From contig NW_021941373.1 of assembly GCF_902148845.1 (NCBI RefSeq), positions 1,720,944-1,784,943 of the forward strand: a DNA stretch of 64,000 nt. Direction: 5' to 3'. The position numbers were made by a program, and so were the translations under genes. Below the pieces are notes generated by a model that worked only from the letters and a program-made list of their open reading frames with translations, ran no database searches and was not told where the DNA came from. The DNA is from Salarias fasciatus (Eukaryota > Chordata > Actinopteri > Blenniiformes > Blenniidae). Shown piece by piece: positions 34,621 through 46,212 of the stretch; the first letter of the stretch is position 1; each line of letters starts with the position of its first letter.

Positions 34621-34736
34621 CAAGTCATGAATGACTCATTTTTATTTGTTTCCTTGAGCCAGGATGTTGACAGGAGTCTTGATCGCCTGACTGATTCATG
34701 ACAATCAGTTGAATCTTTTTAATGAAGGGCCATGTT

Positions 34737-34808
34737 GGCTCGTTGGTCTAGGAGTATGATTCTCACTTAGGGTGTGAGCGGTCGCGGGTTCAATACCCAG
34801 ACGAGCCC
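34737..34808 (+). pseudogene. tRNA-Pro (AGG), probably degenerate
   Basis: A 72-base tRNA-Pro with intact acceptor (GGCTCGT/ACGAGCC) and anticodon loop ttAGGgt, but the T stem is gcggg/cccag with two mismatches. The other Pro copies have a fully paired T stem. Likely weakened or inactive. Confidence 0.7.
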
Positions 34809-35938
34809 TTAGAATTATGATTGCATTCTCCAACAAAGCTCTCAGCTTTGGTCATCAACCAGGATCCCTTTGAGTTAAACTTCAGAAGCTTCTCTGACTT
34901 TGTGTTGGAGGTTTGTCTGATCTCATGTTCATGACCAGCAGCAGCATTTCCACTGTCAACAAGGAGACGGAGCCTGAGAGCTCTGGAGAAGTTCCATCTT
35001 GGGAGCAGTTTCTAAAAAGTAGTGTTTTCAGTGTCTCCAGCTCTGTTGTGGTGTAAACAGACACCAGAACACAGTGAAAGTTTAGTGTTTCCTCTTGAAG
35101 CCTCTGCAGTGTAAACGGCCTTATTTTCAGGCAGCAGACCAAAACAGTGTTGTCAGACAGAAGAGCTGGAGGACATGGTTCCTGGAGAGAAGCAGAGCTG
35201 AGTCCTCCAGTGGTTTCATTTAGGATGTGAGGGACTCAGCAGCACAGCGGCCCAGCAGGAGTCATGGCTGTGAGACGCTGCAACACTGGAGGAAACTCTT
35301 TTCTACACTCACTCTTTCATCGGGGAGCAGTTTGGACTTTATCATTTAGATTTTAGCTTCATAATCCAACATATTGTATTGAAATTCCCTGATATGATCA
35401 TTGAAACACCCAGTAGGTCTGAGTCATATGTCCCAAAATTCTTATATGGGAGATTTTTTCTCAAAATGACGAAATGAAATATAAACGTGATGTATAACGT
35501 TTTTCCACAAATACCCTTCTGGACCAAAGTCACTGACAAACTGCAACACAGGTACTTCACCAGCAGCTGCACAAAATAAACATGAATTCTCCAGAAAAAT
35601 GGTGGAAAAAATGGGATGCAATAAAAATGTGTTTGTAGAGTTTAATCAGCTGTCAAAGTGATTTTAGTTGAGAGAGAAACTGGAGGAGGTCAGAGCAGAG
35701 AAATGACAACAGAATGATGAGCAAACATCCACAAATCCAAATGTAGTGGAGGAATCTCGGTTGGGGTTAGGACTCGTTCCGAGTTATGAATGACCTCCTG
35801 TTCATGTCCGGTGTGTCGGCCAGAACACCGCTTGTGGCCACTTCAGGTGAGGAGTAATGAGGAGGGAGGCAGGTTGCAGGTGAACGAAGGCTTTTACTCA
35901 CAGTTCAGCAGGCATACAAACTGTACTCGTGAGCGTGG

Positions 35939-35995
<57 letters not shown>

Positions 35996-36819
35996 TTTTC
36001 CTAAACAAAAGGAAACAATTACCAAAATGACATTAAGGTGATTACTGTACAAATAAACATCAAGCTGCAACATCTGCAGCCCCACAGGAAATACAATGCT
36101 GTGAATAAACTGGTACTCATGATTCCACAGTCACGGTGCTTTAATGTGAAGGCCACCGGAAGTCACGTGTCGCCGTTAGCCCGTAGCTTGACAGTCATCC
36201 ACGGAGACACCGAATCGCTCTGTACACGTAACAATCAGGGAGCGATCATGCCGTGCTCGACCAGCTATGCAACATCTGAACCTGCGACCGGATCACCGTC
36301 AGCAGCCAACTACCAGGGGACGGCGACCCGTCCGCGCCGTGCTACGAGCTAGCCACGACATGCCCGGCGCTAACCCAACTTCCCCACCGGAGCTGAGATA
36401 CGCTCGGCGCCGGGCCAACTTCCTGGCTCAGATGCAAGTCACTCACCAAATAATCCGACACACGTACAATAACAGGGATCACGGATCATGAACCGATGGC
36501 AGTAACGGGGGATGAGGGAACTTACTTTTCACTGACGCACACGAACTTCACGATTGATCTCTTTCCCCGTGCACTGCTGCTCCGTCGCGTCAGCGCTTAA
36601 CTACAGGTAAGGGGGGGGCGTGGCGACGGGGCGTGGCGACGGGGCGTGGCGGCGTGGCTTAAACACCGGTGTGACCCATAACCCCGTGGCAACTGAATAC
36701 GCCCATTCGAAACACATACAAACTATGAACAAACTTTGTGGCCTTTCTTACACCAAATGTTTTAGTGTGAATAAATAGAAGAGCTGCATGAAAATGAAAA
36801 ATCTTCAGAATCAGTTCAG
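34809..36819. other. Interval without a gene; includes (GT)n and a GC-rich tandem tract
   Basis: No convincing gene. A GT run occupies 35944-35994. Around 36608-36655 the unit ggggcgtggcgac is repeated. The CpG-bearing stretch 36120-36600 has short frames without recognised domains. Confidence 0.45.
35944..35994. repeat. (GT)n microsatellite
   Basis: Uninterrupted GT run of about 25 units. Confidence 0.95.
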
Positions 36820-36827
36820 CTTCAACA

Positions 36828-37965
36828 TAGGGCTGTCACGATATCAAATTTTCTCTTCACGATTATCATGGGCAAGAAATATCACGATAACGATCACGAT
36901 AACGATCACGATAACGATATTATCACGATATCAGCAAAAATTTCACTAATAATGGTACAAACATTCAGATTAATCTTTAATTTTATTTTTGTTTGTTTTC
37001 TCTCTTTTCCCAGATGAATTACATTCAGAATACCTGTCAAATGAGGTGTTGAAACAATATGAGAACAGTGACTGTACAACTGCATACCAAAAGTGGAGTT
37101 CCACTCAACTAATTAAAATCTGATGAACTGATTAACAGAGGATCCACAGCAGAGTAATGTACGTCGGGTTGGTGGGTTATGAAAACCCTCGGGCCCTGTT
37201 GGGGTGAAATCCTCCACCACCACCACACTGCTGAGGATTTTTGTTTGTTTGTTTAAATCCGAGGCGGAATGAGCGCAGCAGCTGCTTCTCTCCAGCCAGA
37301 GGCGCTGCTACTGGCTAGGGCCCCGAGCTGAAGGGGGCCCCGAGGGACGGCTGACATCAGTCAATTTCAATGACAAATTTAAGGCGCTACACTAGACGCT
37401 GCAACGACAACGTGTTGAAAATCCCCCGCACGGGGCCCCTTCCCAGTACTCCCCGGTTAGTTGCTGGAAGGGGGCCGGCGGAGAAGACGGCGGATATCAG
37501 CGACACAACTTGAAACCCCCCGGACACATTACAATGACACGTCTGGAACCTACCTAATGGGGCCCCACTACTACCCGGCTTGCATCAATGTGCAGTCAGT
37601 GTTGCTAAACACACTTTATTCGGGTGAGGATAGAGCGTCTCGCTGTCGTTGTCGGCCAACGCCGACATGTTTAGTTCACTCGTGACGCTCGCTAACTGGG
37701 AGCCACGCTAGCTAGGAGCCGTGCTGCTACCGCTGCTCTGCTGTGTTTATATGTGAGGGGAGGGGGAGAGGCTGGGGGGCTGCAGGAGGGAGACGAAGCA
37801 GGGAGGAAGAACAGGAACGGATTTTGAAAATACACTTCAACATGTTTCAAGTGGCACTGGATCCTCTTTACGATATTATCATGTGCGCATTTTGAACACA
37901 ATATTGAAATTTCAATTTTTTAATACTGCGGTTATCGTCAATACCGGTTCACCGTGACAGCCCTA
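36828..37965. mobile_element. hAT MITE with 8-bp target duplication
   Basis: TAGGGCTGTCACG at 36828 and its inverse CGTGACAGCCCTA (to 37965) form terminal inverted repeats. They are flanked by CTTCAACA at 36820-36827 and 37966-37973, a perfect 8-bp duplication. Just inside the left end are repeats of cgataacgatca. No transposase is encoded. Confidence 0.93.
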
Positions 37966-38337
37966 CTTCAACATCATGTCAGTTTTAAACTTTGTATCCT
38001 GGAGCAGCGTCCAGTGAAACGTCTCTTTCAATCCTGCTGCAGCTGAAAATGGAACAATGACTCAACTCTCTGCACAGTCATCTCACCGGCCGGACTGGAG
38101 CCTCTGGAGTCCCTGGTTTGGCCCACGGACCAGATGTTTGAAAGAGCTGTGCACAATGAGAGAAAAGCTGAAGGAAAGCCTCCCTCCTGATTGGACGAGA
38201 CAGAGAGAGGACAAAGGAGGACCTGAGGACGCTCAGCGAGGACCAGCTGAGGAAACACACTCAGGACAACCACCTGAAGACTGTCCAGGCTGTCAGGAGG
38301 CTTCAACACCTGCCTGGTTTATGATGACCTACGTGTC

Positions 38338-38409
38338 GGCTCGTTGGTCTAGGAGTATGATTCTCACTTAGGGTGTGAGAGGCCCCGGGTTCAATTCCCG
38401 GACGAGCCC
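38338..38409 (+). tRNA. tRNA-Pro (AGG)
   Basis: A 72-base cloverleaf with acceptor GGCTCGT/ACGAGCC, A box tggtctaggag, anticodon loop ttAGGgt in the stem ctcac/gtgag and T stem cccgg/ccggg-type pairing around ttcaatt. It looks functional. Confidence 0.92.
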
Positions 38410-39246
38410 TTCAATTGTAACTGCTCTCTTCTACCAATGGTTTTCAGGTTTGGTCAAAGAAGAAGTCTGTCCACCAGAGGAAAATAATCTGATTACTTTG
38501 ATATATTCCAGTTAAAAGTGAGGGTAACCAGTGTGGAAACCCTCCTCAGATTCAGAGTGATGATCTGGTTGGTGGAGGAGCGACCGGCCCCCAGTGACGT
38601 GGAGGGAAACCCCGTAGCGTCAGCACAGGTTCAGACTGCTGAACGAAGCCACACCTGGCTTTACCAACGTGACACAGCTGCTGAAGGAGCTCCGGCTCCA
38701 TGCTGCTCACTCAGAGGAGGAAGAACCAGATGTTGGACTCTGCAGGCCAGGGGCCTCGCTGATCACACACTGTGGAGGATCCACACTAAAAGTCTAGCAG
38801 CACCAAAAGCAGAAACATCCTCTGGTTTATAAAGCATGCAGCTCTTTCCCTTTATAAATCCAGTCCAGCTGGAAGGCTGTGCAGGTGGATTCACCTCATA
38901 TCACCCTCCACACACACACTTTCTACCAGGAATGGTCACAGTACCTCAGGAAGATTTGATCTCAATAAGCTGCTGATCGCTGGAGTTTTACTCTCAATCA
39001 TGGCAGAGAAGACGAGGAGAAGGAATTTTAACAACTTCTACATTGACTTGTTGAGGGAAGTATAATTTCAACAGAAATTATTCATGACAACAACTGAAGG
39101 ATCTCCGCAACAGTTTTGCTGGCAGCAGTTCTATGTTCTGCTTGGCTGGAAGGATTTGGGATGTTCAGAGCTCTTTGTTTCGAGATGGATTTTAACACTC
39201 AGCCTCTATTCATAAGCTTGATGATATTGGCGTTTGACATAAAGCC

Positions 39247-39318
39247 TGGAGATGCTGGGTATTGATCCCAGGACCTCCTACATGCAAAGCAGGCGCTCTA
39301 CCACTGAGCTACATCCTC
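39247..39318 (-). tRNA. tRNA-Ala (TGC)
   Basis: On the minus strand a 72-base cloverleaf with A box tagctcagtgg, anticodon loop ctTGCat-type and B box (gatcaatacc). One acceptor mismatch (A-C) sets it apart from the inverted partner at 44690-44761, so it may be less active. Confidence 0.82.
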
Positions 39319-39569
39319 TGTTTCCTCCTCCTGCTCTGCTGGTTCTGACTGAAGTGAATCAGCTCAGTGAGTCCAGGAGGAAAACTCCTGAGAACCTGTT
39401 CCTCTCTCAGCAGGACAGTCTGGACTGTGGAGTGAGGCTGCTTGCTGGAGGTCAGTATTGATGGAAGTGGATCCAGCACTGGTCCAGGTCAGGTGGTTTC
39501 TGTTCATGGGGGTTTGATGGTTGATGGTCCATCTGACAGCCAGGTAGTGCAGCACTAAAACCATGCTGA

Positions 39570-39695
39570 AGGAGGCGCTGTGGCTCAGCTGCTCAGAGAG
39601 CCTGTCTCATCAACAGGAGGTCCTGGCTTCAATCATCGGCAGTCAGTCACTGCATCTGGAAAGTGACAGCAGGGTGACTGTCTGCTAAATAACCA
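39570..39695 (+). mobile_element. tRNA-derived SINE scrap
   Basis: Contains a tRNA-like head (gcgctgtggctcagctg), an arm cctgt-ctcatca-acagg with loop CAT, and a B-box-like ggcttcaatc. The layout matches fish SINE heads. Partner copy in inverse at 44345-44472. Confidence 0.45.
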
Positions 39696-40241
39696 GGAGA
39701 CTGAATTTTATCATGACATCTACTATGTTGAAGTGTTTTGTCTTTTATTATCAAAACACATTTTACAGTAAAAGAAAGCTCAGAGTGGAAGAATCATGAT
39801 AGTGTGGAGACTTTGGAGTACCAGGGGTCTGGACATGGGGCGGGGGTTCAGAGGGTTTAGTTTGAGAAAGGGTGCTTAAGAGCAGGTACCCAGGTGTGGT
39901 TGGAGAGCCTGGTTGGGCTCCAGGAGGAGGGGTGTATCTGGTGGACGGTGAGTCCAGTCAGGGTGAATGTTGTCACGGTTGTCAAACAGTGCTTGATGCT
40001 CGTACATCAGCCAGGAGAGTTTATTTTCCATAAGCACAGACATCACAGGAAACTCAATGAACGAAGTGACAGTATTAGGTTGATGCTTCAGCACCAGGTA
40101 TACTCTCTTTGTGTGATATTTGATATTACACTCCTTCTGACCAGCTTCACCTCCTTTCCTGGAGATGACAGCTTTGTCATTCAACACCTGGATCTCTCCG
40201 TAACATTGACAATTCCTGCTGAGGTAGATTAAGCAAACTAC

Positions 40242-40312
40242 TGCATTGGCCAGGAACTGACCCCAGGCCTCCCATGTGGGAGCTGAGAATTCTTCCACTG
40301 AACAACCAGTGC
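40242..40312 (-). tRNA. tRNA-Gly (CCC), somewhat diverged
   Basis: A 71-base minus-strand cloverleaf with GCACTGG/CCAATGC acceptor (one mismatch), A box tggttgttcagtgg, anticodon loop ctCCCac and T loop gtcagtt with wobble pairs. It resembles vertebrate Gly-CCC. The non-standard T loop makes activity uncertain. Confidence 0.65.
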
Positions 40313-40451
40313 TCATACGGCTTCAACTCGCCACCAGGAGAACTCATCTGGTAGAACCACAATGCTCTCTGAGCTCCTCCCACACTGTCACCTTGACTCC
40401 ACCCCTCAAAGATGTTGGACTCACAATTGAGCAAGGCACCTTTCCTTCTGA

Positions 40452-40497
40452 CTATCGTGTCACACGGGAGTCCAGGGTTCAATTCCCCGATGGGGAG
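40452..40497 (+). pseudogene. tRNA-Asp (GTC) 3' half
   Basis: The stretch cgtgtcacacgggag plus T arm (ggttcaattccc) and gatggggag matches the 3' half of tRNA-Asp, with loop tGTCac. The 5' half is not tRNA-like, so this is a truncated copy. Confidence 0.6.
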
Positions 40498-40639
40498 TGG
40501 AGATCTTCTCATGAAGGCTGGTTCCTCTTTCCGTGTCTCCAGGCAGCTTTGGAGCTGCACAGACCACTGATCCTCACACCATTCCTCTCAGGCTACATTT
40601 AGAGTGCATGATGGCCAGCGTTCCATGCACGTGCACTGG

Positions 40640-41312
40640 TCCACGCAGTCCTGTAGATCAACAAACTGAATGCATGTGTGTGTGTGCATTTTAATTCATG
40701 GTGAATAACGAGCAAAACACTTTGAAGTCTTTCTCCAGTCCACCAAAAATCTGAAAGTCTTGCTGAAACTCCCGCAGCAGTTCTGTTATTTTATCTCTGA
40801 ATGCTTCGTGTTTGCAGCATGTTGGGTCGGGCACACAGCTTTCAGACAAGGAGAGTGAGCTGCATCACCACCGGCGAGCTGCGTCTCCCACGATGACAGC
40901 TTCAGTTTGAACACATATACTGTCAGATTTCTGCGTGCCAACTTTGTTGAGCCCTTGCAGCATTTTGTTCAAGTTATTCAAGTGTTCTGTAGCATCGTCC
41001 ACAAATCCAAGGTCCTCCATCCATTCTGTGGACTGAAATTCTAATACCGGTTTGCCGTTTTTTCCATGAATTGTTCAGTTTCCTGTCGTAATTCCAAGAA
41101 ACCTTGAAGCACAGCAGCTCGACTCCACCCCCTGACCTGGGTGTGGCGTGGCAGGACATAGTTGAGGTCTTTCTCTCTGAGAACGCTGTCAAACTGACTG
41201 TGATTCAGGCCTCTGGATGGGATGAAATTCACAGTTTGGACGACCACCTTCATGACAGGATCATCTTCAGTGACGTGCAGCACAAAGCCTGCTGATGCAG
41301 AATGCAGTGAAA
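40640..41312 (-). pseudogene. hAT transposase relic related to GTF2IRD2/ZBED5-like proteins
   Basis: Minus-strand translation gives FIPSRGLNHSQFDSVL, LPRHTQVRGWSRAAVLQGF and LELRQETEQFM, the conserved block of Charlie-type hAT transposases (family pattern F..RGLNHRQF, LYHTEVRWLSRG, ELR.EI..F). Further on, partly in other frames, come DATEHLNNLNKMLQG and ITELLREFQQDFQIFGGLEK, again typical. Stops and frame changes show it is inactive. No ends were identified. Confidence 0.78.
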
Positions 41313-43172
41313 AGTCCAGAAACCACATCCTCCATGAGCAGTGTAGCACGTAGGTTACTGTTATTATCTGGGCTGGATCAGGGTCAGAAGTCTGAATCCG
41401 GCTCTGGGAGTGGAGAATGACAGACTGCATGCAGACTGATTAAAGTGGTTTCCTTTCTTGTGTTAGAAATGTGCAAATAGACAATCAACGACAATAACAG
41501 CAAACAAAGAATACAATGAAAAAATTGATAGTAGAAGAAAAGAAATGGACATTCATATGGACAATAATCTATGTACATTCATGTCCAGCAGGTCAACCAG
41601 CAGGTCGTACGCCTGGGTCAGTTCCCAGGCAGTCTTCAGGCTCTCATGCCTGGACTGGGCCTCTGGCTCGCCGTCACCTGGCCTGCATGAAAACAGGTCC
41701 AGTAAGGTCTGGTGTAAACAGTATCAATATTCAAAACTAGTGCGAAACAACATACCGTTATACATAGAAAACATAATCCCATGTTGCAAAACATATATAT
41801 TCATTATAACAATTTGATTTGAAGAAATAGTGTAAAGATATTAAGTGTTCAGGCAAATACTCATAAAGTGCCGAGTCTCTGAGGGTGCACCATCCGTAGC
41901 CAGGCTGGACCAGTCCACTCCGACTTGAGACGACCACTCCACCACCTGAGCCGCCGGCCCCAACTCCACCAGCTCCTCAGTGACAGTCAAAGTTTCAGCA
42001 ACTCCGTGGATTCATGTGGTCAGTGGTGAAACATCAGTAATGTCCCTGTTTCTGTCAATTGCAACTGAAAATCCAATAAATGATTTTACTTTGTGCTTCA
42101 ATTGACTGTCCAAATCCGAGGAAAACATGCTTTTGCAAATTCTCTCATTAATTTTAATTTCATGAGCAACCAGGTTTCACTGGAGCCTCACTTGTTTCTC
42201 ATCTATGACGATTCTTCAGACTCACCAACAATTCATTCACCTTTTCCCTTCTCTGTTGTCTCTGAATTTTTTTTTTTAATTTTCCAATCAAAATACTGGT
42301 AATCCTGGTTCCCATGACTGGATGTTCTATAAACTTCATGGTGTTCATAACCAGATGGACTCCAGGAAGAATTATCAGCCAGATTGATTTTCTGATTCAT
42401 GATGAGAAAAGAAGTTCTCTGTTGAGGAGTTCCAGCTTCTTTTGTCCACTTGACAGCAAAGTGAGAGCAGGGCTTCACTCTGCTGACATGAGAGCAGCGT
42501 CAGAAAGGATCCTGACCGTTATCAAGAACACAGAAAGAGGACTGACGTCCAGCACCTCACATTAGATCTGAGTAGAACCAGAACCAGGGCAGTGTGGTCA
42601 GAATGGAGCAGAAACACAGACTGAGCCTGGATCTGGATCCATTCAGAGGACTGCTGGCTCCAGGGTCAGGGGTCAGGGGTCAGGGGTCATGTCATCTGTG
42701 GAAATGAAGTGTGATGATTCTCTATTAGAAGTTCAGCTTCAGATGTGCATTGAAGCCAGTTTTAGTCCTGCTTTAATGATGTTTCCATGGTAACAGATGA
42801 ACATAACCTGCAGAGCTCCACTGAGTTCCTGATCACAGATGATGGAGGCTGCAGTCCAGTGAGAGCTGGATTCAGAACAAATAGCTGAATGACAGGTCTG
42901 ATTTCTCTGGATCACATTTCTATTGATCATTTCAGACCCTGATTGATGAGCAGATCCACTCAGGGAGACTCCTGCTGCTCATCTGGTCTTCCTGCTTTAA
43001 TCAAGTCAGGAGCCACAAACTGCAGAAACTGACAGACTGACCCTCATCTTCAGCTGGACCAGAGTTCACCTGGTGGTCCAGAACAGAGTCTGGGGGAGTT
43101 TTCTCCCCTGACTTAAACTAATTCTGGTCCAGACTGGACCAAACAGGGCTGGAGTGTCCTGGTCCCTCAGTC
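41313..43172. other. Interval without a gene
   Basis: No convincing coding region. Near 42660-42690 the unit aggggtc is repeated several times. Short frames around 42314-42565 match nothing I recognise. Confidence 0.4.
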
Positions 43173-43231
43173 TCCCATATGGTCTAGTGGTTAGGATTCC
43201 ACTAGACCAGGTTCAACTCCCGGTATGGGAA
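43173..43231 (+). pseudogene. tRNA-Glu pseudogene lacking the anticodon arm
   Basis: Begins TCCCATATGGTCTAGTGGTT and ends gttcaactcccggtatggga, the two ends of tRNA-Glu, with an intact acceptor (TCCCATA/TATGGGA). The middle anticodon arm is replaced by a short actagacc, so the gene is 59 bases instead of about 72. Both Pol III boxes remain, so it might still be transcribed. Confidence 0.8.
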
Positions 43232-44344
43232 AGCTCCTTTCTGGGGATCACTGAAGTTCAAATCTTGTCTCTGAAGTGGTCATCAAACCTGGGGTGGTGC
43301 TGGTCTGTCAGACCCTCTTAATTCTCTGTTGATCGGTCAGTATGAATTTATAGAACAAAGTATGAGTGGTCCTGGTTCCTCATCCCAGGATGTTCAGACT
43401 CCAGCTGGAGGACAAAGCCAGCAAAGAGCAGAACTCCACTCTATGATCTGCTCTGACCCTAAAAATAAACATCTGGTGCATTCATGACATGCAGTCATAT
43501 TATTTATTTTTTAATTTATACTCTATTCTAACTTGAGACATTTCCTGTTTGTGTCAACATGTCATGTAAACTCAGCTGCTTCACACTTAAAGGTCAGCAG
43601 CATGTCTCCATTCCAGCAGCTCGGCCTGGACTTTCCTCATCCACTGGTCCAGCTAAATCCTGACTGCTGGAATTATCACCAGTGAGTTAGATGAGGAGTG
43701 AAGTGCTGATGGGAGAGTTTTCAGAACAGCTGTTTCACAGGAACAGTCTGTCTTCAGAACAGCCTCCTTGGTTTCAGTGTTTTGGACGAGCCTCCCCCTC
43801 TGGAGACAGACGGCTGCAGCTCACTGAATCCTTCTGGAAGTCTGACCAGTATTTGTTAAATGAATGTTTAAAGAACCTTTTAATCTCTGAACCATGTGAA
43901 AGACGTCCTCAGTGTGGCAGCAGTGAGCCCTGTGGCCTGCAGGTTTGTCCTTTTGGTGAGCCGTAGGACTTTATTGTTTTTAAATGTGCTCTAGGAATAA
44001 ACCTGGTGGAGACTTTTCATCAGTAAAGCTGAATTTAACGTTGAATTGGGTGAAAGGAGGAAGTCACTGAAAACATGGCTGCTGTGTCTCCGTCCCCTGA
44101 GAGACAGTCTCTCCTGTCCACCCCCCTCTGCAGGCTTTCCTCTGCCTCTGGAGCAGCAGCTGTCAGCCAGAGAGCAGATGAAGCAGGAGATCCCAGCAGA
44201 GGAGGATCAGGAGCATCTGGAGCCATGGAGCTCTTTGTGGACTAACTTCTCGGTTTTAATGCAATGAAGTGAAGTGAAGAACTCTTCCTGCTTCACTGAG
44301 CTCCACAAACCTCCATCCTTCACCGAGGAGTGCTGCATCAGCAC
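43232..44344. other. Interval without a clear gene
   Basis: A frame at 43691-43966 and another near 44046-44267 have no recognised domain and lie in AT-rich sequence. Coding is not supported. Confidence 0.4.
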
Positions 44345-44689
44345 CCTGGTTATTTAGCAGACAGTCACCCTGCTGTCACTTTCCAGATGCAGTAACTGAC
44401 TGATGATGTTTGAAGCCAGGACCTCCTGCTGATGAGACAGGCTCTCTGAGCAGCTGAGCCACAGCGCCTCCTTCAGCATGGTTTTAGTGCTGCACTACCT
44501 GGCTGTCAGATGGACCATCAGCCATCAAACCCCCATGAACAGAAACCACCTGACCTGGACCAGTGATGGATCCACTTCCATCAATACTGACCTCCAGCAA
44601 GCAGCCTCACTCCACAGTCCAGACTGTCCTGCTGAGAGAGGAACAGGTTCTCAGGAGTTTTCCTCCTGGACTCACTGGTGGAGGAAGCA

Positions 44690-44761
44690 GGGGATGTAGC
44701 TCAGTGGTAGAGCGCCTGCTTTGCATGTAGGAGGTCCTGGGATCAAGACCCAGCATCTCCA
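44690..44761 (+). tRNA. tRNA-Ala (TGC)
   Basis: A 72-base cloverleaf with fully paired acceptor GGGGATG/CATCTCC (one G-T), A box tagctcagtgg, anticodon TGC in the loop between cctgc- and -gtagg, and T arm tgggatcaagaccca. It looks functional. Confidence 0.9.
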
Positions 44762-45598
44762 GGCTTTATGTCTAACGCCAATATCATCAAGCTTATGAAT
44801 AGAGGCTGAGTGTTAAAATCCATCTCGAAACAAAGAGCTCTGAACATCCCAGAGAATCCTTCCAGCCAAGCAGAACATAGAACTGCTGCCAGCAGAACTG
44901 GTGGGGAGATCCTTCAGTTCTTGTCATGAATAATTTCTGTTGAAATTATTTTTCCCTCAACAAGTCAATGTAGAAGTTGTTGAAACTCCTCCTTGTCTTC
45001 TCTGCCATGATTGAGAGTAAAACTCCAGCGATCAGCAGCTTATTGAGATCAAATCTTCCTGAGGTACTGTGACCATTCCTGGTAGAAAGTGTGTGTGTGG
45101 AGGGTGATATGAGGTGAATCCACCTGCACAGCCTTCCAGCTGGACTGGATTTATAAAGGGAAAGAGCTGCAAGCTTTATAAATCAGAGGATGTTTCTGCT
45201 TTTGGTGCTGCTAGACTTTTAGTGTGGATCCTCCACAGTGTGTGATCAGCGAGGCCCCTGGCCTGCAGAGTCCAACATCTGGTTCTTCCTCCTCTGAGTG
45301 GGCAGCATGGAGCCGGAGCTCCTTCAGCAGCTGTGTCACGTTGGTAAATCCAGGTGTGGCTTCGTTCAGCAGTCTGAACCTGTGCTGACGCTACGGGGTT
45401 TCCCTCCACGTCACTGGGGGCCGGTCGCTCCTCCACCTACCAGATCATCACTCTGAATCTGAGGAGGGTTTCCACACTCGTTACCCTCACTTTTAACTGG
45501 AATATATCAAACTAACCACATTATTTTCCTCTGGTGGGCAGACTTCTTCTTTGACCAAACCTGAAAACCATTGGTAGGAGAGAGCAGTTACAATTGAA

Positions 45599-45670
45599 GA
45601 GCTCGTCCGGGAATTGAACCCGGGGCCTCTCACACCCTAAGTGAGAATCATACTCCTAGACCAACGAGCC
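45599..45670 (-). tRNA. tRNA-Pro (AGG)
   Basis: A 72-base minus-strand cloverleaf nearly identical to 38338-38409, with a G-T wobble at the acceptor end (ACGAGCT) and a fully paired T stem. Confidence 0.9.
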
Positions 45671-45755
45671 AACACGCTGAGCTAAAAAGATTCAACTGAT
45701 TGTCATGAATCAAAATGAAATGAAAAAAATTAGTCATTAATGACTTGAATTATGG

Positions 45756-45971
45756 TCAGTTTGACCTCAACCACTTCAAAAAGTCCTCCTGGACATAAAC
45801 AGGCCCTAAGTGAGCCCAATGGCATGCTGGGAGAACTGAAGAAGCCACAGTCCTGGGGACAGAGTTCCAGCAGGGGACTCGTTCACCTTCCAGCAGCCAC
45901 GTCTCTGTCAGGAACATCACATCCAGCTCATGGCAGTCAAAGAAGTCACAGAGGAAGATTCTCAATGTCAA
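45756..45971 (-). mobile_element. L2-type endonuclease scrap
   Basis: The minus-strand frame contains FFDCHELDVMFLTETWLLEG, the LTETW region of an L2 endonuclease (compare DFLFLTETR in the L2 at 21780). It is the inverted partner of 34440-34620 and lies between tRNA-Pro and tRNA-Lys. Confidence 0.6.
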
Positions 45972-46126
45972 CAGAACCTCAGAGACTTCTCACACTTGAC
46001 AACATAAAAGATGAAGCACAGCATTTCACCAGGACATGAGTTTTGGCCACAGACACCTTAAAGCACTGTGACCCTCTGCTATGACAGTTTGTTAGAAAGA
46101 ACTCAATCAAGTATCTGTCCTGAAAG

Positions 46127-46199
46127 CACCTGGACAGGGACTTGAACCCTGGACCCTCAGATTAAAAACCTGAGGCTCTACCATCTGAGCTCCCCAGGC
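46127..46199 (-). tRNA. tRNA-Lys (TTT)
   Basis: A 73-base minus-strand cloverleaf with B box ggttcaagtcc, acceptor GCCTGGG/TCCAGGT and anticodon TTT; the anticodon stem closes with a G-T pair. Inverted partner of 34180-34252. Its left neighbour is the exon of a fingered gene at 46213. Confidence 0.87.
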
Positions 46200-46212
46200 C
46201 TGCAGGGCTCAC

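Larger units (their letters stand above)
38338..39690. repeat. Inverted duplication arm with tRNA-Pro and tRNA-Ala (left)
   Basis: Matches the reverse complement of about 44345-45670 across tRNA-Pro, about 840 bp of spacer, tRNA-Ala and a downstream tRNA-like SINE scrap. Identity is high, with scattered substitutions. Confidence 0.88.
44345..45670. repeat. Inverted duplication arm with tRNA-Ala and tRNA-Pro (right)
   Basis: Partner of 38338-39690 in opposite orientation. Here the tRNA-Pro is followed directly by the tRNA-Lys block (to 46199), which in the left copy is separated by 3.5 kb. Confidence 0.88.
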
